Positions 1 to 13,505 of a stretch of 64,000 nt of DNA are shown here, piece by piece; the first letter of the stretch is position 1; each line of letters starts with the position of its first letter. Origin of the DNA: Citrobacter amalonaticus (GTDB lineage: Bacteria > Pseudomonadota > Gammaproteobacteria > Enterobacterales > Enterobacteriaceae). The notes beneath the pieces are model-generated. The model did no database searches, had not been told where the DNA came from, and worked only from the letters and a program-made list of their open reading frames with translations. Where the stretch lies: assembly GCF_018323885.1 (NCBI RefSeq), contig NZ_AP024585.1, positions 1 to 64,000 of the forward strand, written 5' to 3'. Position numbers and translations under genes: made by a program.

Positions 1-31
1 TTTATCGACTTTTGTTCGAGTGGAGTCCGCC

Positions 32-1441
32 GTGTCACTTTCGCTTTGGCAGCAGTGTCTTGCCCGATTGCAGGATGAGTTACCAGCCACAGAATTCAGT
101 ATGTGGATACGCCCTTTGCAGGCGGAACTGAGCGATAACACGCTGGCTTTGTATGCGCCAAACCGTTTTGTGCTCGATTGGGTAAGAGACAAGTACCTTA
201 ACAATATCAATGGGCTGCTGAATAACTTCTGCGGTGCAGATGCCCCGCAACTGCGTTTTGAGGTCGGGACGAAGCCCGTCAGCCAGACGCTGAAGGCGCC
301 CGTGAACAACAACGTCGCCGCACCGGCTCAGGTGGCGCACCAGGTTCAGCCGCAGCGCGCGTCGCCTGTCGCGGCGCGTCCTGGCTGGGACAATGTGCCT
401 GCGCCGGCAGAACCCACCTATCGCTCTAACGTTAACGTCAAACACACGTTTGATAACTTCGTTGAAGGTAAATCCAACCAGTTGGCTCGCGCGGCGGCGC
501 GTCAGGTGGCGGACAATCCTGGTGGCGCCTATAATCCGCTGTTCCTTTATGGCGGCACCGGTCTGGGTAAAACCCACCTGTTGCACGCGGTGGGAAACGG
601 CATTATGGCGCGCAAACCTAATGCCAAAGTGGTGTATATGCACTCCGAACGCTTTGTCCAGGACATGGTAAAAGCCCTGCAAAACAACGCGATCGAAGAG
701 TTTAAACGCTATTATCGTTCCGTCGACGCCCTCCTCATCGATGACATCCAGTTCTTCGCTAATAAAGAACGATCTCAGGAAGAATTTTTCCACACCTTTA
801 ACGCCCTTCTTGAAGGTAATCAGCAGATCATTTTGACTTCGGATCGTTATCCAAAAGAGATCAACGGCGTTGAGGATCGTCTGAAATCCCGCTTCGGCTG
901 GGGGCTGACGGTGGCGATCGAACCGCCAGAACTGGAAACGCGCGTGGCGATCCTGATGAAAAAGGCCGACGAAAATGATATTCGTCTGCCGGGTGAAGTG
1001 GCCTTCTTTATTGCCAAGCGTCTACGCTCTAACGTGCGTGAGCTGGAAGGGGCACTGAACCGTGTGATTGCCAACGCCAACTTTACCGGTCGGGCGATTA
1101 CCATCGACTTCGTTCGCGAAGCGCTGCGCGATCTGCTGGCGTTACAGGAAAAACTGGTCACCATCGACAATATTCAGAAGACGGTGGCGGAGTATTACAA
1201 AATTAAAATTGCGGATTTGCTGTCCAAGCGTCGTTCTCGCTCGGTAGCGCGTCCGCGTCAGATGGCCATGGCGTTGGCGAAAGAGCTCACCAACCACAGC
1301 TTGCCGGAAATTGGCGATGCGTTTGGTGGCCGCGACCACACTACGGTGCTTCATGCCTGCCGTAAGATTGAGCAGTTGCGTGAAGAAAGCCATGATATTA
1401 AAGAAGATTTCTCAAACTTAATCAGAACATTATCTTCGTGA
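32..1441 (+). CDS. dnaA: Chromosomal replication initiator DnaA
   Basis: ATP-dependent initiator that binds DnaA boxes at oriC and unwinds the origin. The 469-residue product has the N-terminal oligomerisation domain (SLSLWQQC start), a variable Pro/Ala/Gln-rich linker near residues 90-130, an AAA+ core with Walker A GGTGLGKT at 174-181 and Walker B LLIDD near 234, and a C-terminal DNA-binding domain with the [14 protein letters not shown] signature near 433. I chose the GTG at 32 because it gives the conserved MSLSLWQQ start and follows a GGAG about 8 bases upstream; an in-frame GTG at 20 would add four non-conserved residues. The stop is 4 bases before dnaN, consistent with a dnaA-dnaN operon. 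The dnaA promoters lie before the window. Confidence 0.98.
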   Translation: MSLSLWQQCLARLQDELPATEFSMWIRPLQAELSDNTLALYAPNRFVLDWVRDKYLNNINGLLNNFCGADAPQLRFEVGTKPVSQTLKAPVNNNVAAPAQVAHQVQPQRASPVAARPGWDNVPAPAEPTYRSNVNVKHTFDNFVEGKSNQLARAAARQVADNPGGAYNPLFLYGGTGLGKTHLLHAVGNGIMARKPNAKVVYMHSERFVQDMVKALQNNAIEEFKRYYRSVDALLIDDIQFFANKERSQEEFFHTFNALLEGNQQIILTSDRYPKEINGVEDRLKSRFGWGLTVAIEPPELETRVAILMKKADENDIRLPGEVAFFIAKRLRSNVRELEGALNRVIANANFTGRAITIDFVREALRDLLALQEKLVTIDNIQKTVAEYYKIKIADLLSKRRSRSVARPRQMAMALAKELTNHSLPEIGDAFGGRDHTTVLHACRKIEQLREESHDIKEDFSNLIRTLSS

Positions 1442-1445
1442 CGCT

Positions 1446-2546
1446 ATGAAATTTACCGTTGAACGTGAACATTTATTAAAGCCGCTTCAGCAGGTCAGCG
1501 GCCCGCTGGGTGGTCGTCCTACGCTGCCTATTCTTGGCAACCTGTTGCTGCAGGTGGCTGACGGTGCGCTTTCGCTGACGGGTACCGATCTTGAAATGGA
1601 AATGGTGGCCCGCGTTGCGTTGATTCAGCCGCATGAGCCCGGCGCCACCACTGTCCCGGCGCGGAAGTTCTTTGATATCTGCCGTGGCCTACCGGAAGGG
1701 GCGGAAATCGCCGTCCAGCTGGAAGGCGATCGCATGCTGGTACGTTCGGGCCGCAGTCGTTTTTCGCTGTCCACGCTGCCTGCCGCCGACTTCCCGAATC
1801 TGGATGACTGGCAGAGCGAGGTAGAATTCACCCTGCCGCAGGCGACGATGAAGCGTCTGATTGAAGCCACGCAGTTCTCCATGGCTCATCAGGACGTGCG
1901 TTACTACTTAAACGGCATGCTGTTTGAGACCGAAGGTGAAGAGTTGCGTACCGTGGCAACTGATGGTCACCGTCTGGCGGTTTGCTCTATGCCTGTTGGT
2001 CAGTCGCTGCCCAACCATTCGGTGATCGTGCCGCGTAAAGGTGTGATTGAACTGATGCGTATGCTCGACGGCGGCGATAACCCGCTGCGCGTGCAGATTG
2101 GCAGCAACAACATCCGCGCACACGTTGGCGACTTTATCTTTACGTCTAAGCTGGTGGACGGCCGTTTCCCGGATTACCGTCGCGTACTGCCGAAGAATCC
2201 GGATAAACATCTGGAAGCCGGCTGCGATATCCTCAAGCAGGCTTTTGCCCGCGCGGCGATCCTGTCGAACGAGAAATTCCGCGGCGTGCGTCTGTATGTG
2301 AGTGAAAATCAGCTCAAAATCACGGCGAACAACCCGGAACAGGAAGAAGCCGAAGAGATTCTGGATGTCACCTACCCGGGGACTGAAATGGAGATCGGCT
2401 TTAACGTCAGCTACGTATTAGATGTCCTGAATGCGCTGAAGTGTGAAAACGTGCGCATCATGCTGACTGACTCCGTGTCGAGCGTACAAATTGAAGATGC
2501 GGCGTCGCAAAGTGCGGCTTACGTTGTTATGCCAATGAGATTGTAG
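1446..2546 (+). CDS. dnaN: DNA polymerase III sliding clamp (beta subunit)
   Basis: Ring-shaped processivity clamp that dimerises around DNA and tethers Pol III and other partners. The 366-residue length is that of the family. It opens with MKFTVEREHLLKPLQQV and ends in VVMPMRL, the conserved C-terminus lining the partner-binding pocket. It lies 4 bases after dnaA in the same orientation. Its stop is followed by a 146-bp gap before recF that holds a large imperfect palindrome, whereas I recall the two genes being nearly abutting in E. coli. Confidence 0.98.
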   Translation: MKFTVEREHLLKPLQQVSGPLGGRPTLPILGNLLLQVADGALSLTGTDLEMEMVARVALIQPHEPGATTVPARKFFDICRGLPEGAEIAVQLEGDRMLVRSGRSRFSLSTLPAADFPNLDDWQSEVEFTLPQATMKRLIEATQFSMAHQDVRYYLNGMLFETEGEELRTVATDGHRLAVCSMPVGQSLPNHSVIVPRKGVIELMRMLDGGDNPLRVQIGSNNIRAHVGDFIFTSKLVDGRFPDYRRVLPKNPDKHLEAGCDILKQAFARAAILSNEKFRGVRLYVSENQLKITANNPEQEEAEEILDVTYPGTEMEIGFNVSYVLDVLNALKCENVRIMLTDSVSSVQIEDAASQSAAYVVMPMRL

Positions 2547-2554
2547 AATCTGAA

Positions 2555-2675
2555 AGGGGCTGGTTTACTTGCCATTTCGTTTCCCGGCAGTGCTCGAAAT
2601 GCTCACGTACTTCGTGTACGCTCCGCTTTCTGTGCGCTGGCGGTAAACGAACTGACTGCGACACTCACGCCCCCT
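2555..2675. repeat. ERIC-sized imperfect palindrome between dnaN and recF
   Basis: The gap between dnaN and recF is almost filled by one imperfect inverted repeat of about 121 bp. It starts AGGGGC and ends GCCCCCT. Its centre is a short hairpin, CGTAC-TTCGT-GTACG at 2606-2620. Outer arms also pair: TTCGTTTCCCGGCAG on the left against the complement of CTGGCGGTAAACGAA on the right. Size and core geometry resemble ERIC/IRU elements, but the sequence is not the standard ERIC core, so I call it ERIC-like. No coding frame is evident. Confidence 0.6.
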
Positions 2676-2692
2676 GGATGATGCTCTGAAAT

Positions 2693-6209
<3,517 letters not shown>

Positions 6210-6219
6210 TCCCTGTCTA

Positions 6220-6300
6220 TAGGCCGGATAAGGCGGTTTTACGCCGCCATCCGGCAAGATCCTGCGTGATGCCTGATGGCGCGTTGCTTATCAGGCCTAC
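6220..6300. repeat. REP/BIME element after gyrB
   Basis: Two facing REP units. The first reads GGCCGGATAAGGCGG...CCGCCATCCGGC, the second is the variant GCCTGATGGCGCG...TTATCAGGCCTAC. This is a standard enterobacterial BIME placed downstream of a highly expressed gene. Confidence 0.9.
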
Positions 6301-6313
6301 AATTGATCGTCAA

Positions 6314-6335
6314 AAGGGGAATCGTGATTCCCCTT
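6314..6335 (+). terminator. Hairpin downstream of gyrB
   Basis: Perfect 10-bp stem AAGGGGAATC / GATTCCCCTT with a 2-base loop, followed by a pyrimidine-rich stretch rather than a clean T run. Probably ends or stabilises the gyrB transcript. Confidence 0.5.
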
Positions 6336-6413
6336 CTTATCCCCCTTTTCGCTGCTGTTTTTTGAGCGGAATCGCGTTAGCATGAGTCAGGACTCATTGA
6401 ATGCGGGGAATTC

Positions 6414-7226
6414 ATGGCTATCAAACTCATTGCTATTGATATGGATGGCACCCTTCTGTTACCCGATCACACCATTTCACCGGCGGTTAAACGTGCGATT
6501 GCCGCAGCCCGTGAAAAAGGGGTAAACGTGGTACTGACCACCGGTCGTCCGTATGCGGGTGTACACAACTATCTGAAAGAGCTGCATATGGAACAACCCG
6601 GTGACTACTGCATTACCTATAACGGTGCGCTGGTGCAGAAAGCGGGCGATGGTAGCACTGTCGCACAAACCGCGCTGAGCTATGACGATTACCGCTATCT
6701 GGAAAAACTCTCCCGCGAGGTCGGCTCGCACTTCCACGCGCTGGACCGTACCACGCTGTATACCGCAAACCGTGATATCAGCTATTACACCGTACATGAA
6801 TCCTATGTCGCGACCATTCCACTGGTGTTCTGCGAAGCGGAAAAGATGGATCCGCAAACCCAGTTCCTGAAAGTGATGATGATTGATGAGCCCGCGATCC
6901 TCGATCAGGCCATCGCCCGTATTCCGGCAGAAGTGAAAGAGAAATATACCGTGCTGAAAAGTGCGCCGTACTTCCTCGAAATCCTCGATAAACGCGTCAA
7001 TAAAGGCACTGGTGTGAAATCACTGGCTGATGCGCTGGGCATCAAACCGGAAGAAATTATGGCGATTGGCGATCAGGAAAATGACATCGCGATGATCGAG
7101 TATGCCGGGCTTGGGGTAGCGATGGATAACGCCATTCCCCTGGTGAAAGAGATTGCCAACTTTGTCACCAAATCAAATCTGGAAGATGGCGTTGCGTATG
7201 CCATTGAGCAGCACGTCCTGAAGTAA
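6414..7226 (+). CDS. yidA: HAD-superfamily sugar phosphatase YidA
   Basis: Cof-type HAD hydrolase that dephosphorylates small sugar phosphates in the cytoplasm. The 270-residue protein carries motif I DMDGTLL with nucleophile Asp9 and acid/base Asp11, the TTGRPY motif II region near residue 43, a Lys in the cap-adjacent VNKGTGVKSLA segment, and motif IV GDQENDIAMIEYAG near 219. It is monocistronic: preceded by the gyrB hairpin and a REP, and followed by a clear terminator. It has no visible link to the dgo genes downstream. Confidence 0.95.
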   Translation: MAIKLIAIDMDGTLLLPDHTISPAVKRAIAAAREKGVNVVLTTGRPYAGVHNYLKELHMEQPGDYCITYNGALVQKAGDGSTVAQTALSYDDYRYLEKLSREVGSHFHALDRTTLYTANRDISYYTVHESYVATIPLVFCEAEKMDPQTQFLKVMMIDEPAILDQAIARIPAEVKEKYTVLKSAPYFLEILDKRVNKGTGVKSLADALGIKPEEIMAIGDQENDIAMIEYAGLGVAMDNAIPLVKEIANFVTKSNLEDGVAYAIEQHVLK

Positions 7227-7249
7227 TCCCTCTGGATGGTTTGCCATGA

Positions 7250-7273
7250 CCCGCGTTGATCGCGGGTTTTTTT
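7250..7273 (+). terminator. Rho-independent terminator of yidA
   Basis: CCCGCG-TTGAT-CGCGGG stem followed by seven T residues. Confidence 0.9.
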
Positions 7274-7334
7274 ATCCCCGCCGTTTACTCCTCATAACAT
7301 TTTCATTACCGATTGTCGTTTTTGTGATCTAAAT

Positions 7335-7364
7335 TGTAGTACAACATATCTATGTTGTACTACA
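7335..7364. promoter_or_regulatory. Probable DgoR operator (perfect 14-bp dyad)
   Basis: TGTAGTACAACATA, a 2-base spacer TC, then TATGTTGTACTACA: a perfect 14-bp inverted repeat 110 bases before dgoR. A further half-site GTACTACA lies at 7400-7407. The palindrome fits a dimeric GntR-family repressor controlling its own operon. Assignment to DgoR is inference from position. Confidence 0.75.
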
Positions 7365-7473
7365 TTGAGCGCATCGCAACACTGTATAGCATCACGTTAG
7401 TACTACAAAAGTGAGGCGGTTTTCAGCAATAACGATAAAGTAGAGAGGACCTTCCAGAGCAAAAGGACTCTCC

Positions 7474-8163
7474 ATGACTCTCAATAAAACCGATCGCATC
7501 GTGATCACGCTGGGTAAACAGATTGTCAGCGGTAAATACGTACCCGGGGCGGCGCTCCCCGCGGAAGCGGAGCTGTGTGAGGAGTTTGAAACCTCACGCA
7601 ATATCATTCGCGAAGTGTTCCGCTCGCTAATGGCAAAGCGGCTGATTGAAATGAAGCGTTATCGTGGCGCCTTTGTCACATCGCGGAATCAGTGGAATTA
7701 CCTCGATACCGACGTGTTGCAATGGGTACTGGAAAACGATTACGACCCGCGGCTCATCAGTGCGATGAGCGAGGTCCGAAATCTGGTGGAACCCGCGATT
7801 GCCCGCTGGGCAGCGGAACGCGCGACCTCGAGTGATTTGGCTGAAATTGAATCGGCGCTCAATGACATGATCGCCAACAACCAGGATCGGGAGGCCTTTA
7901 ATGAAGCGGATATCCGCTATCACGAGGCGGTATTGCAGTCAGTGCATAACCCGGTTTTGCAACAGCTGAGCGTGGCAATCACTTCGCTTCAGCGGGCGGT
8001 ATTTGAACGGACCTGGATGGGCGATGAAGCCAACATGCCAAAAACGCTCCAGGAACATAAGGCGCTATTCGATGCGATACGGCATCAGGATAGCAATGCG
8101 GCAGAGCAGGCGGCCCTGACCATGATCGCCAGCTCGACACGAAGGTTGAAGGAAATTACATGA
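7474..8163 (+). CDS. dgoR: GntR/FadR-family repressor of the D-galactonate operon
   Basis: Transcriptional repressor of dgo, relieved by D-galactonate. The 229 residues comprise a GntR winged helix-turn-helix (about 10-75, with LPAEAELCEEFETSRNIIREVFRSL) and a C-terminal FCD ligand-binding domain with conserved acidic and His residues (DIRYHEAVLQSVHNPVLQQL). The ATG at 7474 is 4 codons upstream of the conserved DRIVITLGKQI stretch. It is the first gene of dgoRKADT; its stop overlaps the dgoK start by 4 bases. The large dyad at 7335-7364 is the expected autoregulatory site. Confidence 0.93.
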   Translation: MTLNKTDRIVITLGKQIVSGKYVPGAALPAEAELCEEFETSRNIIREVFRSLMAKRLIEMKRYRGAFVTSRNQWNYLDTDVLQWVLENDYDPRLISAMSEVRNLVEPAIARWAAERATSSDLAEIESALNDMIANNQDREAFNEADIRYHEAVLQSVHNPVLQQLSVAITSLQRAVFERTWMGDEANMPKTLQEHKALFDAIRHQDSNAAEQAALTMIASSTRRLKEIT

Positions 8164-9038
8164 CAGCTCGCTACATCGCAATTGACTGGGGATCGACCAA
8201 TTTGCGCGCCTGGCTTTACCAGGGCGACAAATGCCTGGAAAGCAGGCAATCAGAAGCAGGCGTTACGCGTCTGAACGGTAAATCCCCCGAGGCGGTGTTA
8301 GCAGAAGTCACACAAAACTGGCGCGACAGCGTCACACCGGTGGTCATGGCCGGAATGGTCGGTAGCAACGTGGGCTGGAAGATTGCCCCGTATCTGTCGG
8401 TTCCTGCCTCTTTCGCTGCCATTGGTGAGCAGTTAACGCCCATTGGCGACAATGTCTGGATAATTCCTGGCTTGTGTGTTTCGCGCGACGATAACCACAA
8501 TGTGATGCGCGGCGAAGAGACACAACTGCTCGGCGCACGCACGCTTTCTCCTTCTTCTGTCTATGTCATGCCGGGGACGCACTGCAAATGGGTGCAGGCT
8601 GACGCAGAGCAAATTCACGATTTTCGTACCGTGATGACCGGTGAACTACACCATTTGCTCCTGCAACACTCGCTGGTGGGCGCTGGTTTGCCGGAACAGC
8701 AAACCTCTTCAGACGCCTTTGCCGCCGGGCTTGCGCGCGGGATCGACTCCCCTGCCGTTTTGCCACAACTTTTTGAGGTTCGTGCCTCGCACGTGCTGGG
8801 AAATCTCCCGCGCGAGCAGGTCAGTGAGTTTCTCTCTGGCCTGTTGATTGGCGCAGAGGTCGCCAGCATGCGTGATTTCATCGCGCACGAGCAGGCCATC
8901 ACGATTGTCGCAGGCGCATCGCTGACATCACGCTATCAGCAGGCGTTCCACGCCATGGGGCGTGACGTTTCCGCGGTCCCCGGCGATACGGCATTTCAGG
9001 CAGGTATAAGGAGCATCGCCCATGCAGTGGCAAACTAA
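8160..9038 (+). CDS. dgoK: 2-dehydro-3-deoxygalactonokinase
   Basis: Phosphorylates 2-oxo-3-deoxy-D-galactonate to its 6-phosphate, the second step of galactonate breakdown. The 292-residue protein is a DgoK-type kinase: ASKHA-like N-terminus IAIDWGSTNLRAWL, a glycine-rich MPGTHCKWVQ segment near residue 140 and C-terminal IVAGASLTSRYQQAF. It starts inside the dgoR stop (ATGA overlap) and overlaps the dgoA start by 17 bases, indicating translational coupling. Confidence 0.94.
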   Translation: MTARYIAIDWGSTNLRAWLYQGDKCLESRQSEAGVTRLNGKSPEAVLAEVTQNWRDSVTPVVMAGMVGSNVGWKIAPYLSVPASFAAIGEQLTPIGDNVWIIPGLCVSRDDNHNVMRGEETQLLGARTLSPSSVYVMPGTHCKWVQADAEQIHDFRTVMTGELHHLLLQHSLVGAGLPEQQTSSDAFAAGLARGIDSPAVLPQLFEVRASHVLGNLPREQVSEFLSGLLIGAEVASMRDFIAHEQAITIVAGASLTSRYQQAFHAMGRDVSAVPGDTAFQAGIRSIAHAVAN

Positions 9039-9639
9039 TCTTCCGCTTATTGCGATTTTGCGCGGCATTACCCCCGAGGAGGCGCTTGAGCACGTTGGCG
9101 CAGTGATCGACGCCGGATTTGACGCGGTGGAGATCCCGCTTAACTCCCCCGAGTGGGAAAAGAGCATTCCGGCCGTGGTGGATGCGTTTGGCGATAACGC
9201 GCTGATCGGTGCCGGAACGGTATTACAACCGGAGCAGGTGGATCGCCTGGCGAAGATGGGCTGTCGGCTCATTGTGACGCCAAATATCAATGCGGAGGTC
9301 ATTCGCCGTGCGGTGGGTTACGGCATGACGGTCTGTCCGGGATGCGCCACCGCCACAGAAGCCTTTACCGCGTTGGATGCTGGCGCGCAGGCGCTGAAAA
9401 TTTTCCCGTCATCGGCCTTTGGACCGGATTACATCAAAGCGCTGAAAGCGGTATTACCCGCCAGTGTACCGGTCTTTGCCGTGGGCGGCGTAACGCCAGA
9501 CAACCTGGCGCAGTGGATGAAAGCCGGGTGTGTGGGTGCGGGACTGGGCAGCGATCTGTATCGCGCCGGGCAGTCCGTAGCGCGCACCGCGCAGCAGGCG
9601 GCAGCATTTGTTAAGGCATATCGAGAGGCAGTGAAATGA
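9022..9639 (+). CDS. dgoA: 2-dehydro-3-deoxy-6-phosphogalactonate aldolase
   Basis: Class I aldolase splitting KDPGal into pyruvate and glyceraldehyde 3-phosphate. The 205-residue TIM barrel of the KDPG-aldolase family shows LIAILRGI at the start, the catalytic Glu region [10 protein letters not shown] near 40, the Schiff-base Lys in [12 protein letters not shown] near 126 and the phosphate-binding [10 protein letters not shown] loop near 154. It overlaps dgoK by 17 bases and dgoD by 4. Separate dgoA and dgoD reading frames match the current view of the E. coli locus. Confidence 0.95.
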   Translation: MQWQTNLPLIAILRGITPEEALEHVGAVIDAGFDAVEIPLNSPEWEKSIPAVVDAFGDNALIGAGTVLQPEQVDRLAKMGCRLIVTPNINAEVIRRAVGYGMTVCPGCATATEAFTALDAGAQALKIFPSSAFGPDYIKALKAVLPASVPVFAVGGVTPDNLAQWMKAGCVGAGLGSDLYRAGQSVARTAQQAAAFVKAYREAVK

Positions 9640-10784
9640 AAATAACCAAACTCACCACGTACCGTTTACCTCCACGTTGGATGTTCCTGAAAATTGAAAC
9701 CGACGAAGGTGTTGTTGGTTGGGGCGAGCCGGTGATTGAAGGCCGCGCCCGTACCGTCGAAGCGGCGGTGCATGAACTGGGCGATTACCTGATTGGTCAG
9801 GACCCGGCGCGCATTAATGACCTGTGGCAGGTAATGTATCGCGCAGGTTTCTACCGCGGCGGCCCGATACTGATGAGCGCCATCGCTGGCATCGACCAGG
9901 CATTGTGGGATATCAAAGGTAAAGTGCTGAACGCGCCGGTCTGGCAACTGATGGGCGGCCTGGTACGCGACAAAATCAAAGCCTACAGCTGGGTTGGCGG
10001 CGATCGTCCTGCGGAAGTGATCGACGGCATTAAGCAATTGCGGAATATCGGCTTTGACACCTTCAAGCTCAACGGCTGCGAAGAGATGGGCGTGATTGAT
10101 AATTCACGGGCGGTCGATCGCGCGGTCAACACCGTGGCGCAAATCCGCGAAGCCTTTGGCAATGAAATTGAGTTTGGTCTGGATTTCCACGGACGCGTCA
10201 GCGCGCCGATGGCGAAAGTGCTGATTAAAGAGCTGGAGCCTTATCGCCCGCTGTTTATTGAAGAGCCGGTGCTGGCGGAACAGGCAGAGTACTACCCGAA
10301 ACTGGCGGAACAGACCCATATTCCGATCGCGGCGGGTGAACGTATGTTCTCGCGCTTCGAGTTTAAACGGGTGCTGGAAACGGGCGGGCTGGCGATTTTG
10401 CAGCCGGACCTGTCACATGCGGGCGGTATTACCGAGTGTTACAAAATTGCCGCAATGGCGGAAGCTTATGATGTGGCGCTAGCCCCGCACTGTCCGCTGG
10501 GACCGATTGCGCTGGCAGCGTGTCTGCATGTCGACTTTGTTTCACGTAATGCCGTGTTCCAGGAACAGAGCATGGGGATTCACTATAACAAGGGCGCGGA
10601 ACTGCTCGACTTTGTGAAAAACAAAGACGATTTCAACATGGAAGGCGGGTTCTTTAAACCATTAATGAAGCCGGGCCTTGGCGTGGATATTGATGAAGCC
10701 AAAGTCATTGAGCTAAGCAAAAATGCGCCGGACTGGCGTAATCCGCTGTGGCGTCATGAGGATGGTTCGGTCGCCGAGTGGTAA
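9636..10784 (+). CDS. dgoD: D-galactonate dehydratase
   Basis: Enolase-superfamily enzyme converting D-galactonate to 2-dehydro-3-deoxygalactonate, the first step of the pathway. At 382 residues it has the family length. Visible motifs are the Mg ligand Asp and acid/base His in LDFHGR (near 183-185), the ligand Glu residues in FIEEP (near 209) and AAGERMFSR (near 235), and the second acid/base His in APHCPLGPI (near 285). It starts in the last codons of dgoA. The operon is then interrupted by a 226-bp gap with an ERIC-type element before dgoT. Confidence 0.96.
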   Translation: MKITKLTTYRLPPRWMFLKIETDEGVVGWGEPVIEGRARTVEAAVHELGDYLIGQDPARINDLWQVMYRAGFYRGGPILMSAIAGIDQALWDIKGKVLNAPVWQLMGGLVRDKIKAYSWVGGDRPAEVIDGIKQLRNIGFDTFKLNGCEEMGVIDNSRAVDRAVNTVAQIREAFGNEIEFGLDFHGRVSAPMAKVLIKELEPYRPLFIEEPVLAEQAEYYPKLAEQTHIPIAAGERMFSRFEFKRVLETGGLAILQPDLSHAGGITECYKIAAMAEAYDVALAPHCPLGPIALAACLHVDFVSRNAVFQEQSMGIHYNKGAELLDFVKNKDDFNMEGGFFKPLMKPGLGVDIDEAKVIELSKNAPDWRNPLWRHEDGSVAEW

Positions 10785-10787
10785 ATG

Positions 10788-10913
10788 CGCGTCATACTTC
10801 GCGCTGGTGGTGCGTTGGCTGCGTTTTCTTACCCCGGTCACATACTTTTGTATGCTCCCGGGGATGCGAAAACTAGCCGCCTTCCCCCAGCACGAATTAT
10901 TTAGCGCATTAGC
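10788..10913. repeat. ERIC (IRU) element between dgoD and dgoT
   Basis: About 126 bp. The palindromic core CCCCGGTCACATACTTTTGT... at 10832-10863 corresponds to the ERIC core, and the left end GTCATACTTCG matches the ERIC terminus as I recall it. It lies directly after the dgoD stop and would be transcribed if dgoT is read from the dgo promoter. End positions are approximate. Confidence 0.8.
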
Positions 10914-11010
10914 GTAATTTTTTAATTTTAAAAATAAAACAAACACCCTCTGTAAATTACCGGGCATGGTGAGCGGCTTCGCTATGCCCTAAATCTGGAG
11001 ACAGATTGCG

Positions 11011-12303
11011 ATGGATATTCCAGTTAGTGCTGCAAAAACCGGGCGTCGCCGTTACCTGACGCTGATTATGATCTTTATTACCGTGGTCATCTGTTATGTC
11101 GACCGCGCCAACCTTGCGGTGGCGTCGGCGCATATTCAGGAAGAGTTTGGTATTACGAAAGCGGAAATGGGTTACGTCTTCTCGGCTTTTGCCTGGCTGT
11201 ATACGCTATGCCAGATTCCGGGGGGCTGGTTCCTTGACCGTGTTGGCTCGCGCCTGACCTACTTCATCGCCATATTTGGCTGGTCGGTGGCAACCCTCTT
11301 CCAGGGTTTCGCCACCGGGTTGATGTCGCTGATTGGTCTGCGCGCGATTACCGGGATTTTTGAAGCGCCAGCCTTCCCGACCAACAACAGGATGGTGACG
11401 AGCTGGTTCCCTGAACATGAGCGCGCTTCCGCCGTCGGTTTTTATACTTCAGGACAATTTGTCGGTCTGGCATTCCTGACTCCGCTGCTGATCTGGATTC
11501 AGGAGATGCTGAGCTGGCACTGGGTGTTCATTGTCACCGGGGGAATCGGCATTGTCTGGTCGCTTGTCTGGTTTAAGGTGTATCAGCCGCCCCGTTTAAC
11601 CAAAAGTATCACTAAAGCGGAACTGGACTATATTCGTGACGGCGGCGGTCTGGTGGATGGCGATGCGCCTGTTAAGAAAGAGGCGCGTCAGCCTCTGACT
11701 AAAGCAGACTGGAAGCTCGTGTTCCACCGGAAGCTGGTGGGCGTTTATCTGGGCCAGTTTGCTGTCACCTCTACGCTGTGGTTCTTCCTGACGTGGTTCC
11801 CGAATTACCTGACGCAGGAAAAAGGCATTACCGCGCTGAAGGCGGGCTTTATGACCACCGTTCCGTTTCTGGCCGCATTCTTTGGCGTGCTGCTTTCCGG
11901 ATGGCTGGCGGATAAGTTGGTGAAAAAAGGCTTCTCGCTTGGCGTGGCGCGTAAAACACCGATTATCTGCGGCCTGTTAATCTCTACCTGCATTATGGGC
12001 GCAAACTACACTAACGATCCGGTGTGGATTATGACCCTGATGGCGATAGCGTTCTTCGGCAACGGGTTTGCTTCCATCACCTGGTCTCTGGTCTCTTCGC
12101 TGGCACCAATGCGTCTTATCGGCCTGACAGGAGGCGTGTTTAACTTTGTCGGTGGACTGGGTGGGATCACCGTTCCGCTGGTGATTGGCTACCTTGCGCA
12201 AGACTATGGATTTGGCCCTGCGCTGGTCTACATCTCCGTGGTTGCCCTGATTGGCGCTCTCTCTTACATCCTGCTGGTGGGCGATGTAAAACGCGTGGGC
12301 TAA
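11011..12303 (+). CDS. dgoT: D-galactonate:H+ symporter DgoT
   Basis: Inner-membrane major facilitator (anion:cation symporter/SLC17-like family) importing D-galactonate. 430 residues with 12 predicted membrane helices, starting with [22 protein letters not shown], the conserved [16 protein letters not shown] in helix 1, and the [11 protein letters not shown] motif A loop after helix 2. It follows the ERIC element, with a GGAGA ribosome site about 9 bases before the ATG. Its stop overlaps that of the convergent cbrA gene by 4 bases. Confidence 0.95.
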   Translation: MDIPVSAAKTGRRRYLTLIMIFITVVICYVDRANLAVASAHIQEEFGITKAEMGYVFSAFAWLYTLCQIPGGWFLDRVGSRLTYFIAIFGWSVATLFQGFATGLMSLIGLRAITGIFEAPAFPTNNRMVTSWFPEHERASAVGFYTSGQFVGLAFLTPLLIWIQEMLSWHWVFIVTGGIGIVWSLVWFKVYQPPRLTKSITKAELDYIRDGGGLVDGDAPVKKEARQPLTKADWKLVFHRKLVGVYLGQFAVTSTLWFFLTWFPNYLTQEKGITALKAGFMTTVPFLAAFFGVLLSGWLADKLVKKGFSLGVARKTPIICGLLISTCIMGANYTNDPVWIMTLMAIAFFGNGFASITWSLVSSLAPMRLIGLTGGVFNFVGGLGGITVPLVIGYLAQDYGFGPALVYISVVALIGALSYILLVGDVKRVG

Positions 12304-13406
12304 TACTCCTTTACCAGCCCGCCAGACGTTGCGGTGGGCTGGTCATCCTGGCTAAGTGGGATATGCGCGATGCCGCTTCGCATAATCGCGTTTCGCAATA
12401 CGGGCGCCGTCAAACAGCGACTCTTCAGGATTTTGCCATATAGCTTGCAGCGCAATTTGCGGGTGGCTTTCCGGTAAGCGCGGTTAATATCCGGCGCATC
12501 CTTCATCAGTACGGACCTGAGGATCTCCGCACTATCCAGGGCGTAGCTAATTCCTTCCAGTGAACTGGCGCTGATAAATCCGGCTGCCTCGCCAATCAGA
12601 AACGCGTTCTCTTCGCCGCAGACGAAATCCGCCCAGCGCGACGGGAAGAGTACGGTACATTTCTCGCTTTTTACCGGCGTGCCGAAGCGGAATTGAAACG
12701 CAGTCATTTTCTCTTTCAGCGCCTCGAAGCGCGCCTGGCCATCCTTCATCGGATACGCGCCGCCAAAGATGAAATAGCCGTCTTTGCTGATACTCCAGGA
12801 GTAGCAGTCCGTTGCGGCGTTATCGAAAATACAGGCGTAAAACGGGACCGGATGACTTTCCGCGAACCACTGCTGGATGGCGACATATTTGCGAATCTGA
12901 TGGTCCGGATAAAGATAGCGACGCACCAACGAGTTTGCCCCGTCGGCACCCACCAGATAGCGGGCGGTAATCTGCTGTTCCCAACCGTCGGCGCGAAAAA
13001 TCACGTGCCACTTCCCCTCTTCTCGCCAGATTTTTCGACACAGGCTGTCGTGGTACACCTGTACCTCATCCGGGATCAATGATTTCATCCATAAATCAAA
13101 GGCATGACGATTAATATTGATGTAGCTGCGCTGGTAATTGCGCTTCAGCGATGCGTCGGCATCCACCGTTTTGACGCTGAAAATCTGCGGGTTGGCAATG
13201 ACATCCACCGGTAGCGTGATCCCGTCGCGGATGAACGAACGCTGTGCGTCCGGCGCCAGTAAACCGCCACAGGGTTTTGTAAACCCCTCGTTGCCGCACT
13301 GCCGTTTTTTATCCAGCGCAAGCACACGCATCTTGCCGCTTAGTTTACGCGCCAGCGCTGCGCCGGCCGGGCCGAGACCGATAATCGCTACGTCGAAATG
13401 TTCCAT
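12300..13406 (-). CDS. cbrA: FAD-dependent geranylgeranyl-reductase-like protein CbrA
   Basis: Predicted flavoprotein of the geranylgeranyl reductase/PHBH fold; its E. coli homologue has been linked to colicin M tolerance, but the substrate is not certain. 368 residues with the N-terminal dinucleotide fold [17 protein letters not shown], a [12 protein letters not shown] segment near 46, the second FAD motif [10 protein letters not shown] near 150 and the [20 protein letters not shown]-terminal FAD site near 265. I chose the ATG at 13406 (MEHFDVAII, as in E. coli); an in-frame GTG at 13418 is possible. The C-terminal tail after AHIP is longer than in E. coli as I recall it. It is convergent with dgoT. 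Confidence 0.88.
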   Translation of the reverse strand: MEHFDVAIIGLGPAGAALARKLSGKMRVLALDKKRQCGNEGFTKPCGGLLAPDAQRSFIRDGITLPVDVIANPQIFSVKTVDADASLKRNYQRSYININRHAFDLWMKSLIPDEVQVYHDSLCRKIWREEGKWHVIFRADGWEQQITARYLVGADGANSLVRRYLYPDHQIRKYVAIQQWFAESHPVPFYACIFDNAATDCYSWSISKDGYFIFGGAYPMKDGQARFEALKEKMTAFQFRFGTPVKSEKCTVLFPSRWADFVCGEENAFLIGEAAGFISASSLEGISYALDSAEILRSVLMKDAPDINRAYRKATRKLRCKLYGKILKSRCLTAPVLRNAIMRSGIAHIPLSQDDQPTATSGGLVKEY

Positions 13407-13505
13407 CTCTTTATCCACAAAAATGAAGTTGGCACTACGCTAAAGCCTGAAAGTGAAGTCCTTGTGAAGTATGATTGATGAAATTGTCCTTGACCCGAGC
13501 ATCCC

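Noticed and set aside
80..793. A 237-codon minus-strand frame in dnaA
   Set aside because: Antisense to essential, conserved dnaA; no family resemblance.
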